From positions 1 through 64,000 of the forward strand of contig JAJCJC010000007.1 of the NCBI GenBank assembly GCA_020555605.1: a DNA stretch of 64,000 bases, read 5' to 3'. Each line of letters starts with the position of its first letter. Positions within the stretch are counted from its first letter, which is position 1. Source of the DNA: a bacterium 210917-SL.2.15. GTDB taxonomy: Bacteria; Bacillota; Clostridia; Oscillospirales; Oscillospiraceae. The translations under genes were made by a program, and so were the position numbers. This document shows positions 25,178 through 32,303 of this stretch, piece after piece. The notes beneath the pieces were generated by a model. That model saw only the letters and a list, made by a program, of their open reading frames with translations, did no database searches and was not told the origin of the DNA.

Positions 25178-25867
25178 TCAGTGTGTTTTACGCATGGCGT
25201 TCAGCCAAAGGTCGGCGATGGTTTTCATGCCGTCAGCATGGGGATGCGCTACGTCGATGGCGGCGTATTCCATACCGCTTTTGGCCAGATCGGCCACATG
25301 GCAGCCTTCGGCTTTTGCTGCGGCGCGGATGATCTCATTGTATCCGTCCAGAGGGGCGCTGACTTCTGCGTTATAGTAGGTGATTTCCTCGTCCTTCACG
25401 CAATAGCTCCACAGTAGCGTGCCGCACCAGATTGCAGCGCCGGGATAATTGCGCCGCAGCTTTTGCAGCATCAGGCGATAATCTCGGTCAAATTCGTGCA
25501 GGGGGATGCCGTAGCCGGCGTCGTTGGTGCCCATATAAATGAGGATCATGTCCGGATTGCCCAAGTGGGAGGTGCGCTGATCGCTGCAGCCGCTCAAATA
25601 GTTCGGGGAGCGGTGAAAGCGGTCGGTGATGGCTGCAGCGGTGCCGTCGGGAGTGTACAGGTCGCTGTCCGACACTGTTGTGCTGGAAAAGGAATCGTTG
25701 ACTTCCAGCACGCCGTCCAGCCCCCGGATGACCCGCATCCACCAAGTGTCTTCCACGCCGCGCATTTCTGCCATAGCCATGGCGAACAGGTCATAAAATA
25801 CGCCGTCGGGAGTGGTGTAACCGGAAAAGGTGCTGATGGAATCCCCCAGCACGGAAATTTTTTTCAT
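25178..25867 (-). CDS. SGNH/GDSL-family hydrolase
   Basis: A 229-residue esterase/lipase-like enzyme without a signal peptide. Block I is ISVLGDSIST (catalytic Ser), block III is IYMGTNDAG, and the C-terminal DVAHPHADG gives the Asp-His pair. The ATG at 25867 is preceded by AAAGGGG; the frame upstream is open but not family-like. It stands alone. The acyl substrate cannot be predicted; carbohydrate esters are common for cytoplasmic members. Confidence 0.9.
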   Translation of the reverse strand: MKKISVLGDSISTFSGYTTPDGVFYDLFAMAMAEMRGVEDTWWMRVIRGLDGVLEVNDSFSSTTVSDSDLYTPDGTAAAITDRFHRSPNYLSGCSDQRTSHLGNPDMILIYMGTNDAGYGIPLHEFDRDYRLMLQKLRRNYPGAAIWCGTLLWSYCVKDEEITYYNAEVSAPLDGYNEIIRAAAKAEGCHVADLAKSGMEYAAIDVAHPHADGMKTIADLWLNAMRKTH

Positions 25868-26093
25868 TGCAAAGTTGCCCCTTTCTGCGTTGACAAAGAT
25901 TGCTGCATTGGGTACAATGATCCATATGCTGCGGCGCAAAAGCGCGGTCGGGTTTGTCTGTGTCCTGTATTATAGCAGGACTTCCTGGTGAGCACAAGGC
26001 GCAGATTTTTCATTTTGCCGGAAGGGATGTGCCATGATCTTCCGACGGAAGCTAACCGATCACGGCGTCTGCGGCCGGGCAGAATTTGAATAT

Positions 26094-26160
26094 GCCTCCG
26101 TAGCTCAGTTGGATAGAGCGGTCGCCTCCTAACAATCCAACCGTTCGAATCCCGGAGCCC
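26094..26160 (+). pseudogene. Decayed tRNA-Arg(CCT) copy 1
   Basis: GCCTCCGTAGCTCAGTTGG, ATAGAGCGGTCGCCTCCTAA and TTCGAATCCCGGAG retain the acceptor, D arm, anticodon loop and T loop of a tRNA-Arg(CCT). The 3' half of the anticodon stem and the variable region are replaced by AACAATCCAACC, and the acceptor no longer closes. It is unlikely to fold as a tRNA. Confidence 0.75.
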
Positions 26161-26186
26161 TTCAAAATTGAATATTTTCTGTATAA

Positions 26187-26246
26187 GCCCCCGTACCTCA
26201 CCAGGATAGAGGGTCCGCCTCCTAAGGTTATGCTCTACCAGCCGCC
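26187..26246 (+). pseudogene. Decayed tRNA-Arg(CCT) copy 2
   Basis: The segment GCCCCCGTACCTCACCAGGA, then TAGAGGGTCCGCCTCCTAAG keeps the D arm and anticodon loop, but the T arm is lost. A leader similar to AATTGAATA precedes each of the three copies, so they arose by tandem duplication. Confidence 0.65.
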
Positions 26247-26288
26247 TTACGATGAAAAGTGACTGTTACCATTTTTAATTGAATAGAT

Positions 26289-26365
26289 GTCTCTGTAGCT
26301 CAGCAGGATAGAGCGTTCGCCTCCTAAGCGAAAGGCCGTGGGTTCGAATCCCGCCAGGGACGCCA
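26289..26365 (+). tRNA. tRNA-Arg (anticodon CCT)
   Basis: Acceptor GTCTCTG pairs with CAGGGAC (one G-T). The D arm has GCTCAGCAGGATAGAGC, the anticodon stem TTCGC/GCGAA encloses CTCCTAA with anticodon CCT, the T arm is GTGGGTTCGAATCCCGC, and CCA is encoded at 26363-26365. A mobile element begins immediately after it, so its 3' end is the likely attachment site. Confidence 0.93.
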
Positions 26366-26373
26366 GCAAACAC

Positions 26374-26412
26374 GCCGAAAACCTTTGATTTATCAGGGTT
26401 TTCGGCTTTTCT
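26374..26412 (+). terminator. Terminator after tRNA-Arg
   Basis: GCCGAAAACC and GGTTTTCGGC form a perfect 10-bp stem followed by TTTTCTT. Confidence 0.85.
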
Positions 26413-26453
26413 TATTTCTGCGGCTTTTGTGGCTTTTTTGCAAAAAACCTTGG

Positions 26454-26627
26454 TTTGCTAACATTTGCTAACGAGATTTGGCCTTTTGCTAAGAAAGGCG
26501 GTAAGTCAGAGGTTCGATTTTTACCAAAGGAACTTGCAAACATTTGTTAGCAGAAATTAGAGGAAGTTGCAAACAAAATCGCGAATTTGCTAACATCGCT
26601 CAAAAATGCTTTCAGAACCTTGCTAAC
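26454..26627. repeat. Repeated TTTGCTAAC sites, putative integrase arm-binding sites
   Basis: TTTGCTAAC occurs at 26454, 26464 and 26586. TTTGCTAAG is at 26485, TTGCTAAC at 26620, and an inverted copy TTTGTTAGC at 26543. They lie between the tRNA end and the integrase gene, where tyrosine recombinases of this type normally have arm sites. The rest of 26413-26713 shows no gene. Confidence 0.65.
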
Positions 26628-26673
26628 AAAAAAAGTGTTTGGTCACTGTGCAAAGTGGTTCAAACGAAGAAAA

Positions 26674-26692
26674 CCTCTCACAAAGTGAGAGG
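26674..26692 (-). terminator. Terminator after integrase
   Basis: CCTCTCAC and GTGAGAGG pair around AAA. The minus-strand tail is TTTTCTTCG. Confidence 0.85.
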
Positions 26693-26713
26693 CGTTCTTC
26701 TGTGGGAGGGACT

Positions 26714-28105
26714 TTATAAAGCTTTTGCCAGCTGCTTGAGCAGTGCGGCAGTTTCGGGATTTTTAAGCAGTTCCAGTATCTTCGCTGCATCGCTTTCATC
26801 ACTTTCAGTGACGGCAGTATCCGCAGTTTCTGGCTCTGTATCTTCAACGGGATCAGGAGTCTTAGAGGAATAAAATGCTTCCTCCAATCGCTGAGCGTTT
26901 ATGCAGCGATCCTCGTCGATGATGTGAGAATAGACATCTGCAACCATTTTTACCTGAGCATGACCGGAGTCGCCCTGGACGGATTTCATATCGCCGCCAT
27001 TGAGTTTCAGCTTGTAGGTGATGCTGGAGTGGCGGAGAGAATGGAATACAACATGAGGCAGTCCGTTTTCTTTGATAAGTTTATTGAAAGCACGGTTAAT
27101 CACCTGGCTTTCCATCGGACGGCCATTGCTGGAGCAAAAGACCAGGTTATTGTCGATGTATTCGTCTCCAAACAGATCCATCAGCTCGTCGATTTCTTTT
27201 TTTCTCTCTACCAGCATATAGGCAACTGTTTTCGGCAGGTACACACGGCGAATACTGGTTTTGGTTTTAGGCTCTTTCAGGACCAGAGCAGTATGGGTAC
27301 TGGCTATGCAAGGTGGAAACTTCTTAATAACACCTTTGTCGCTCAAATCGTCTAATGCACCTCGTGTAACCCGTTGCAGCTCTTTGTTGACGAATATATA
27401 AGCTGAACCATTTTCTATGCTCTGTGGTGCAATATCAATACAGTCCCAGGTAAGGCCCAGCATTTCGCCAATGCGTAAGGAGCAGGAGAACGCCAGATTT
27501 AAGGCAAGGGAGAGGATAGGATCATCACAGACTTCCATAGCCTTGCTCAGAGTTTCGGCAGTCCATATATCCCGTTCTTTATGTTCTTCTTTGGGAAGTG
27601 TCGCATTCAGGACAGGGTTACGGCTGATTAGTTCCCAACGCACCGCCTGATTAAAGGCACTGCGAAGTAGCTTGTGAATTTCTCTTACTGTATGCGGGGT
27701 CAGATATTCGCTTGTGGGTTTGCGGTTGTTGACGCTTACCGTTTTCACAGAGAGCAGATCGCGGTAATACTTATCCATCATCCTTGGAGTGATGTCGGAT
27801 AGTAACATATCTCCGATAATAGGAGTTATGTAGTTTCTCGCCAGGCCACGGCGGCTTTCATATGTTGACATTGCCCAGGTATTTACACCATAGATGGACA
27901 TATATTCATCGAGCAGATCGTTCAGGGTCTTTGCCGTAGGAATAAAGAAGGTTCCAGAGTCCTGCTCATACTCAATTTGCTTTTTTCGTTTTTTTGCTTC
28001 TGCATTTGTGCTGAAGGTTTCCCAACGCTGTCTGCGTTTTCCGTTTTCATCTGTGTAATCATACACCACAGAATATTTGCTTTTACGCTTCACGATAGAT
28101 GCCAT
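26714..28105 (-). CDS. int: Tyrosine-type site-specific integrase
   Basis: Recombines attP with attB, here presumably the tRNA-Arg end. The 463-residue protein has an N-terminal arm-binding part (MASIVKRKSKYSVVYDY, as in Tn916-like Int), a SAM-like core domain and the catalytic domain: Arg in CSLRIGEMLGL, HSLRHSS (His-x-x-Arg) and the nucleophile Tyr in ADVYSHI. A long acidic tail (about 425-463) is unusual. The ATG at 28105 has AAGGAG 8 bases upstream. It overlaps the excisionase-like gene by 23 bases. Confidence 0.95.
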   Translation of the reverse strand: MASIVKRKSKYSVVYDYTDENGKRRQRWETFSTNAEAKKRKKQIEYEQDSGTFFIPTAKTLNDLLDEYMSIYGVNTWAMSTYESRRGLARNYITPIIGDMLLSDITPRMMDKYYRDLLSVKTVSVNNRKPTSEYLTPHTVREIHKLLRSAFNQAVRWELISRNPVLNATLPKEEHKERDIWTAETLSKAMEVCDDPILSLALNLAFSCSLRIGEMLGLTWDCIDIAPQSIENGSAYIFVNKELQRVTRGALDDLSDKGVIKKFPPCIASTHTALVLKEPKTKTSIRRVYLPKTVAYMLVERKKEIDELMDLFGDEYIDNNLVFCSSNGRPMESQVINRAFNKLIKENGLPHVVFHSLRHSSITYKLKLNGGDMKSVQGDSGHAQVKMVADVYSHIIDEDRCINAQRLEEAFYSSKTPDPVEDTEPETADTAVTESDESDAAKILELLKNPETAALLKQLAKAL

Positions 28106-28520
28106 TTTCATTGCTCCTTTCTGAGATTTTCACATAATGAGTTTGCTTTTGATACCAGGCTTCAAAACTGCTGGTAATGATACGAATTCTTCGATCAATC
28201 AAGGTCGTCTCAAAATAGCCCCTTTTAACAAGGTCATAAGCTGTGCCAGATTTCAGCCCCAAAAGATCCGCCATTTCCGGTACTGACATCGTAGTATGCC
28301 GCCATTTCTCTCCGGGCGGTGTACCATCCACTTTTTTATAGTGGAACTGGCCGGCATACCAATCTTCAAAGCTATCCAGCATAACTCTCATTCGTCCGGC
28401 CACTTGAATTGTTTTGAAATAGTTCTTTTTAACCAACCAGTAGGATTCTACTTTACCAAGCCCAAGCATTTTGCCCATCTCTGGTACAGACATACTGGTC
28501 TTTACTCTTTGTTTCTGCAT
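28083..28520 (-). CDS. Tandem excisionase-like HTH protein
   Basis: A 145-residue protein with two copies of an excisionase/MerR-like (HTH_17) winged helix: SVPEMGKMLGLGKVESYWLV with FEDWYAGQFHYKK, then SVPEMADLLGLKSGTAYDLV with FEAWYQKQTHYVK. The duplication suggests binding to adjacent sites as a fused dimer. GAGGAGG precedes the ATG at 28520, and its end overlaps the integrase start, so the two are co-expressed. It probably sets the direction of recombination. Confidence 0.8.
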   Translation of the reverse strand: MQKQRVKTSMSVPEMGKMLGLGKVESYWLVKKNYFKTIQVAGRMRVMLDSFEDWYAGQFHYKKVDGTPPGEKWRHTTMSVPEMADLLGLKSGTAYDLVKRGYFETTLIDRRIRIITSSFEAWYQKQTHYVKISERSNENGIYREA

Positions 28521-28624
28521 GGCTTTTGCCTCCTCTATAAAGTTTTTCTTGCTATGGCCTCATTGTAAGAGAAAGCAGAAAAAAAGTTAAGGATGTCGAT
28601 TTGGAGATCGGCATCCTTGACAAA

Positions 28625-28852
28625 TCATTCATCTGTGTGATCCAGCCAGTCATCAAAGCTCTTTTTGGAAATGCGGATATGACCGCCGACTCTGACGCTG
28701 TGGAATACACCTTGTTTTACCAGATTATATGCTGTGGGACGACTGATACCCAGAATGTCCTGAATCTCATCGACCGTATAGGTCCTTTTGTCATAGCTGA
28801 CAGGATTTTGTTCATTAAAGCGGTTCAATTCCGCAATTCTTGCTTCAAACAT
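28625..28852 (-). CDS. Excisionase-like HTH protein (single domain)
   Basis: A 75-residue protein: YTVDEIQDILGISRPTAYNL, then VKQGVFHSVRVGGHIRISKK and FDDWL are the helix-turn-helix and wing of the HTH_17/excisionase family. AAGGAGG precedes the ATG. It lies between the PemK toxin and the tandem excisionase. A role as Xis is likely. Confidence 0.82.
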   Translation of the reverse strand: MFEARIAELNRFNEQNPVSYDKRTYTVDEIQDILGISRPTAYNLVKQGVFHSVRVGGHIRISKKSFDDWLDHTDE

Positions 28853-28882
28853 AAAAACGCCTCCTTTATCCGGTAAGTGGCC

Positions 28883-29263
28883 TTACGGAGCCTCCATTTC
28901 CTCCGGAATATGAATATCTAAACTAACTTGCAGGGCATCATCAATCGCTCTCATTTCTTCGCGAGATACGCGCCCAATGTACGATAAAACACGCCTTTTA
29001 TCAATCGTTTTAATTTGCTCCAGCAGAACAACAGATTTCAGTCCAAGCTCTGGAACGCTCTCCAGTGCATAGTGTGTGGGCAGCTCCTTTTTCTTGATCC
29101 ATTTACTGGTGAGCGGAGCTACGATCAAAGTGGGGCAGAAAAAATTCCCCACATTGTTTTGAAGAACCAGGACAGGACGGGTGCCGCCTTGCTCTGATCC
29201 AAAATAAGGGTTCAAATTGGCATAATATAAATCCCCACGCTTATAAATCCAATCTTCTTTCAT
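28883..29263 (-). CDS. PemK/MazF-family endoribonuclease toxin-like protein
   Basis: A 126-residue protein with YKRGDLYYANLNPYFGSEQG, then TRPVLVLQNNVGNFF, APLTSK and VLLEQIKTIDKRRV, the full set of MazF-fold motifs. The ATG at 29263 is used because AGGAGG lies 6 bases upstream; the ATG at 29269 overlaps that site. No MazE-type antitoxin is visible. The only neighbour upstream is a 33-codon ORF. It may stabilise the element, and the antitoxin may be unrecognised or elsewhere. Confidence 0.85.
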   Translation of the reverse strand: MKEDWIYKRGDLYYANLNPYFGSEQGGTRPVLVLQNNVGNFFCPTLIVAPLTSKWIKKKELPTHYALESVPELGLKSVVLLEQIKTIDKRRVLSYIGRVSREEMRAIDDALQVSLDIHIPEEMEAP

Positions 29264-29300
29264 GTTCATCCTCCTATGTTTTGAGATTTGATTATGTAAG

Positions 29301-29342
29301 AAGGAGGCTCTGCAAATTACAGAGTCTCCTTCAATTTAGCGC
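29301..29342 (-). terminator. Hairpin upstream of pemK preceded by 13-mer GCGCTAAATTGAA
   Basis: On the minus strand GCGCTAAATTGAA (29342-29330) leads into AAGGAG-A-CTCTG, loop, CAGAG-C-CTCCTT, a long stem with one mismatch, ending CTTACATAA. The same 13-mer stands at 30523-30511 before another hairpin. It may be an attenuator for the toxin gene. Confidence 0.5.
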
Positions 29343-29354
29343 CTGTTTTATCCC

Positions 29355-29456
29355 TTACTTGTCCACGACACCCCAGGGATTTGGGTAATCATTAAGCCGC
29401 AGGTGGCTGGCCTGCTTCTCAGGAATTTCACCTCCACTTCGTTTGGTCTTACCCAT
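29355..29456 (-). CDS. 33-residue ORF upstream of pemK
   Basis: The ATG at 29456 opens MGKTKRSGGEIPEKQ, with ASHLRLNDYPNPWGVVDK after it, and then TAA. An in-frame stop lies shortly upstream, so this is the only possible start. The ribosome site (GCAGG) is weak. The peptide is basic in its first half. It could be an antitoxin-like or regulatory peptide for PemK; I have no family to offer. Coding is supported only by position and unbroken frame. Confidence 0.4.
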   Translation of the reverse strand: MGKTKRSGGEIPEKQASHLRLNDYPNPWGVVDK

Positions 29457-29514
29457 GGCCTGCGACGGTTGTTATCACGCTCGGACTATGGCTGTAAGAG
29501 AGCTTTCCTCCTTG

Positions 29515-29733
29515 TTATGCCATGACCGGATGCCATCCGATGTATTCCAGCCTGATATATTTCTGATAAACCGCAAACTCATCTATACAGCAAAAATGGG
29601 TTGGCCTGTTATGTGAGTGGCAGCTCTCAGAAAATATACCGCTGATGTAGCGGCAATTACGCCCAAAGAGGATCAAACTTAATGATTCGTATATGAGGTT
29701 GTCAAGGTGCAAGTGAAAGGATTTCCCTCTCAC
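29515..29733 (-). CDS. Doubtful ORF between sigma-like gene and 33-codon ORF
   Basis: The frame from a GTG at 29733 gives 72 residues with FCCIDEFAVYQKYIRLEYIG and no known motif. No good ribosome site precedes it. If not coding, 29457-29750 holds only an AAGGAGG at about 29505 that is too far from the next start. Confidence 0.25.
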   Translation of the reverse strand: MRGKSFHLHLDNLIYESLSLILFGRNCRYISGIFSESCHSHNRPTHFCCIDEFAVYQKYIRLEYIGWHPVMA

Positions 29734-29750
29734 TTGCTACTGCCACTTTT

Positions 29751-30299
29751 TTAGAAAATCGCAACCAACTTTTTTATTTTTTCTTCAATTTTTTTCAATC
29801 GCTTATCTGCGGCTTGCCGAGTAATACCATATCGTTGGGCTAAACAAGTTGCATTTGGTATCTTCATTTCATAATAGGACAATATAAAATCTCGTTCTGC
29901 TGGACTCAGTTTCAATAGAGCTTGGTGTAAATCCTCAAGAAGTAAATTCTGAATAGCTTGTTCCGCAGTATCAACAGATTCATCCACAAACAAATCTGTA
30001 TCCTGATAACCTTCCTCTGTGCCGTCACGATCTCCCACATGGGAAACTGGGAATATAGAGCGACTTTTCTCATGTTCCTGGAGATAGCGGCTGTGGCGGT
30101 CCTCCTGTTGGTATTTTTCAAAATCTTTGCGAGAACATTCCATGATAATGCGGTCATCTTCATCACGGAACATTTTGACTGTTTCAACAAAAAAGCGCCC
30201 AGTAAAGCAACCATTGCGGCGTGCCTTACTGAACGCTGAAAAACTGATTTCCTCCCATTCCTGTGGGCTGTTATTTTTCCAAATGAATACTCTCGTCAT
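29751..30299 (-). CDS. Sigma-70 region 4-like protein of the element
   Basis: A 182-residue protein. The C-terminal part (LLKLSPAERDFILSYYEMKI, then CLAQRYGITRQAADKRLKKI) is a sigma region 4-type helix-turn-helix. No clear region 2 is present, so it may be a truncated or anti-terminator-like sigma. GGAGGAAAGG precedes the ATG at 30299. It is expected to drive late element genes. Short coupled ORFs and a terminator precede it. Confidence 0.75.
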   Translation of the reverse strand: MTRVFIWKNNSPQEWEEISFSAFSKARRNGCFTGRFFVETVKMFRDEDDRIIMECSRKDFEKYQQEDRHSRYLQEHEKSRSIFPVSHVGDRDGTEEGYQDTDLFVDESVDTAEQAIQNLLLEDLHQALLKLSPAERDFILSYYEMKIPNATCLAQRYGITRQAADKRLKKIEEKIKKLVAIF

Positions 30300-30351
30300 A
30301 TCCTTTCCTCCGTTCAAATTCTTGGTAGTCAGCGAATTTGAACGGTGTCAT
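30271..30351 (-). CDS. 26-residue leader ORF overlapping the sigma-like gene
   Basis: The frame MTPFKFADYQEFERRKGYDE ends 28 bases inside the sigma-like gene, and its coding sequence contains that gene's ribosome site. It starts in the stop codon (CATGA) of an 11-codon ORF. A longer in-frame version beginning at 30441 is also possible (56 residues). This arrangement could couple translation of the sigma-like gene to the leader. Confidence 0.45.
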   Translation of the reverse strand: MTPFKFADYQEFERRKGYDESIHLEK

Positions 30352-30383
30352 GGATATTTTGCTATGTACGCCTCCCAGCGCAT
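30348..30383 (-). CDS. 11-residue leader ORF with strong ribosome site
   Basis: AGGAGG lies five bases before the ATG at 30383. The ORF is MRWEAYIAKYP followed by TGA, which overlaps the next ATG. The very good ribosome site on such a short ORF suggests a leader peptide. Confidence 0.45.
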   Translation of the reverse strand: MRWEAYIAKYP

Positions 30384-30470
30384 ACCGGCCTCCTAATACC
30401 GGGCAAAGAAAAAGGCCGGAAGTGTTTTCACCTCCAGCCATGTTCCTGCCGCCATATTGCAGCAGGAATG

Positions 30471-30494
30471 AAAAAAGCCCGGTTAATGCCGGGC
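30471..30494 (-). terminator. Intrinsic terminator/attenuator upstream of sigma-like gene
   Basis: GCCCGG and CCGGGC pair around CATTAA, followed on the minus strand by TTTTTT. The 13-mer GCGCTAAATTGAA lies about 16 bases before it. It either ends the ArpU-like gene or attenuates the sigma-like gene. Confidence 0.8.
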
Positions 30495-30533
30495 CTTATG
30501 TAGAAAAGTATTCAATTTAGCGCATTCCTGCCA

Positions 30534-30548
30534 CTATACCAAGTATAG
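30534..30548. promoter_or_regulatory. Palindrome CTATAC-CAA-GTATAG
   Basis: A perfect 6-bp inverted repeat with a 3-base centre, between the tandem repeats and the terminator. It could be an operator or a promoter -10 region on either strand. Confidence 0.4.
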
Positions 30549-30580
30549 CAGGTCGGAAGTCGGAAGGGAGTAGGGATTAG

Positions 30581-30631
30581 GTCGGGGATTTGTCGGGATT
30601 TAGTCGGGATTTAGTCGGGATTTAGTCGGGG
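30581..30631. repeat. Tandem 11-bp repeat GTCGGGATTTA
   Basis: Three exact units at 30592, 30603 and 30614, flanked by near-units at 30581 and 30625. The array covers the stop codon of the ArpU-like gene, whose last residues (LPRLNPD) are encoded by it. An 11-bp spacing places units on one helix face. Confidence 0.8.
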
Positions 30632-31147
30632 CAGCTCCTCCAGGACTTCTGGAATAGAATATCCAAACAAGCAAACAGAAAATAAATAGATGGCTTCTCG
30701 TTTTCGGTCATAAAAGACACTGCGCTCTATATTTAGTTCTTCCAGCAATTCTTTCTCTGTACTGTTGAACCGATAGATGAATTGCTTAGTCAAAATTTCA
30801 TAGTAAAGTTCTCCTCGATCTGGATACCGTTTCAGACGAAGGAGTGCACGGTCAATAATATTGACCAGCATTTGATTTTGAACAAGGCAGCAAACTTTTT
30901 CTTCAAAGGATTGCAGTTCAATATCTGGTGCAAAATTTTCAAGATAGCAGAGGCCAGACTCTATATCTTGTTCTCCCATAATCCAAGCAGTTTCTTGTAA
31001 TTCTTCTGCCCGTTCACTCAGAACCCAGACTACATCACGGTAAATCTTTAGAATCAGCTTACTTCTATGAAACGCAGCGTCGCTGTTAAGCCCCAAAGCT
31101 GTTAGCCTGCTGTTACATTTTTGGATTGTTGTACTTTCTTTTCTCAT
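30611..31147 (-). CDS. ArpU/sigma-like regulator, tentative
   Basis: A 178-residue helical protein whose last third (TEKELLEELNIERSVFYDRK, then REAIYLFSVCLFGYSIPEVL) resembles the C-terminal HTH of phage ArpU or sigma-like late regulators. No full family match can be claimed. It starts at 31147 directly behind a perfect operator palindrome (31162-31181), so it is probably repressed by the element's XRE protein. Confidence 0.6.
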   Translation of the reverse strand: MRKESTTIQKCNSRLTALGLNSDAAFHRSKLILKIYRDVVWVLSERAEELQETAWIMGEQDIESGLCYLENFAPDIELQSFEEKVCCLVQNQMLVNIIDRALLRLKRYPDRGELYYEILTKQFIYRFNSTEKELLEELNIERSVFYDRKREAIYLFSVCLFGYSIPEVLEELPRLNPD

Positions 31148-31161
31148 AGAACATCCCTCCT

Positions 31162-31181
31162 TGTTCGCAATATTGCGAACA
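31162..31181. promoter_or_regulatory. Operator palindrome, element master regulator
   Basis: TGTTCGCAATATTGCGAACA is a perfect 20-bp palindrome with the form TGTTCG-N8-CGAACA. The same half-sites and spacing recur at 32265-32284 before the XRE gene. Confidence 0.8.
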
Positions 31182-31251
31182 TATTAGGTACAAAATAGCA
31201 TAGCAGAGGAGAGTGAGAGAGGGCAGTGCCTCCCTCTATTCCCCCCTTTGG

Positions 31252-31866
31252 TTATATCAGGTTCCTGGATTTTAGACGAATCTGCATTGCTTGCTTGGAA
31301 ACCTCAAAAATATTTGCCATTTCTGCAATGAGCTGTTCATCTGTCCGGCCTATTCTAATCCGGTAAAAACATTTTTTGATCTGCGGTAAAGGCATCAGCA
31401 GAGCAGAGGCCAGAGTATCCGCCTGACGCTCAATTATGCCATGACTTTCGTCGGAAGAAACATTTCCGTTATACGCAGCAACATCTCCTGTACCGGAGTA
31501 TAACTTCTTATGCAGTACCCAATGAGCCAACTCATGGGCACAGGTAAAACGGAGCCGTCCCAATTTTGACGGATCACAAAGCCGTTCATCAATTAAGATT
31601 GTACCGGCTCTTACTGCAATCATTCGATACTGTCTCTGTATCTGGTCATATAAGACAACAGCACCGTCATCGAAAATGGTTTCCCCTAATATATTTGGTT
31701 TTTTTCTTAGTGTATGAAACTCCAGGATTAGGTCAAACTTTGTCTCGATGATGGTTTCGATTGGCACAGGACATGGTTGCCCGGATAGCAGAGAGGGATC
31801 ATATTCCATCAAGATTTTTCGCCCTACCGCTTCGATTGCTTCTGTACGGATTTGTGGAATTGACAA
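31252..31866 (-). CDS. ImmA/IrrE-family metallopeptidase
   Basis: A 204-residue COG2856 peptidase with the zinc motif HELAHW (HExxH) and downstream Glu in IIERQADTLASALLMP. ImmA-type proteases cleave a paired XRE repressor to derepress an integrative element, as in ICEBs1. It lies 12 bases after the XRE gene, which matches that scheme. Confidence 0.9.
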   Translation of the reverse strand: MSIPQIRTEAIEAVGRKILMEYDPSLLSGQPCPVPIETIIETKFDLILEFHTLRKKPNILGETIFDDGAVVLYDQIQRQYRMIAVRAGTILIDERLCDPSKLGRLRFTCAHELAHWVLHKKLYSGTGDVAAYNGNVSSDESHGIIERQADTLASALLMPLPQIKKCFYRIRIGRTDEQLIAEMANIFEVSKQAMQIRLKSRNLI

Positions 31867-31878
31867 AGCTCTCCCCCC

Positions 31879-32247
31879 CTATCGTTTACGCTCCTTTAGC
31901 ATTTTCATAAATGTCTGCCATTCTTCATCGGTAGCGTCTACTTCTTTTGCCACACGCAAGGCTGCCCGAACAATATCTTTTTCCATGATATAGTCTGGCA
32001 AATCAGCAGATACTGTATTGCGTGATTTTGCGGCCAGATCCAAAAGCAACTCATGTTCTGATTTATCCAAATTCAGAAAGGCGGAGATGCGTTCCACAAA
32101 ATCTCCATTGGGTGCAGGACGGCGGCTTTGTTCAATATCACACAGATAACCGTAAGCAATATTCAAATGCTTGGCTGTATCGCGTAAATTGAATTTGTGC
32201 GCCTTGCGTTTCTCGGCTATAAATGATCCAAAAGTTATATTGCCCAC
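31879..32247 (-). CDS. XRE-family repressor paired with ImmA (ImmR-like)
   Basis: A 122-residue repressor with HTH FGSFIAEKRKAHKFNLRDTA, HLNIAYGYLCDIEQSRR and a C-terminal helical segment (YIMEKDIVRAALRVAKEVDA), the likely cleavage or dimerisation part. The GTG at 32247 follows GAGGTG and is preferred over the GTG at 32256, which lies inside that site. It probably binds TGTTCG-N8-CGAACA sites upstream of itself and of the ArpU-like gene. Confidence 0.85.
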   Translation of the reverse strand: MGNITFGSFIAEKRKAHKFNLRDTAKHLNIAYGYLCDIEQSRRPAPNGDFVERISAFLNLDKSEHELLLDLAAKSRNTVSADLPDYIMEKDIVRAALRVAKEVDATDEEWQTFMKMLKERKR

Positions 32248-32264
32248 AGCATTCACCTCTCATT

Positions 32265-32284
32265 TGTTCGACGAACTGCGAACA
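32265..32284. promoter_or_regulatory. Operator TGTTCG-N8-CGAACA upstream of the XRE gene
   Basis: The half-sites and 8-base spacing equal the palindrome at 31162. The site overlaps the region just upstream of the ribosome site, which fits autorepression. Confidence 0.7.
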
Positions 32285-32303
32285 TCTTGCTTATATTGTA
32301 TAT

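Noticed and set aside
26340..26365. A second attachment-site copy inside the window
   Set aside because: The tRNA 3' end sequence was not seen again to the right of 26365, so the right end must be beyond 64000.
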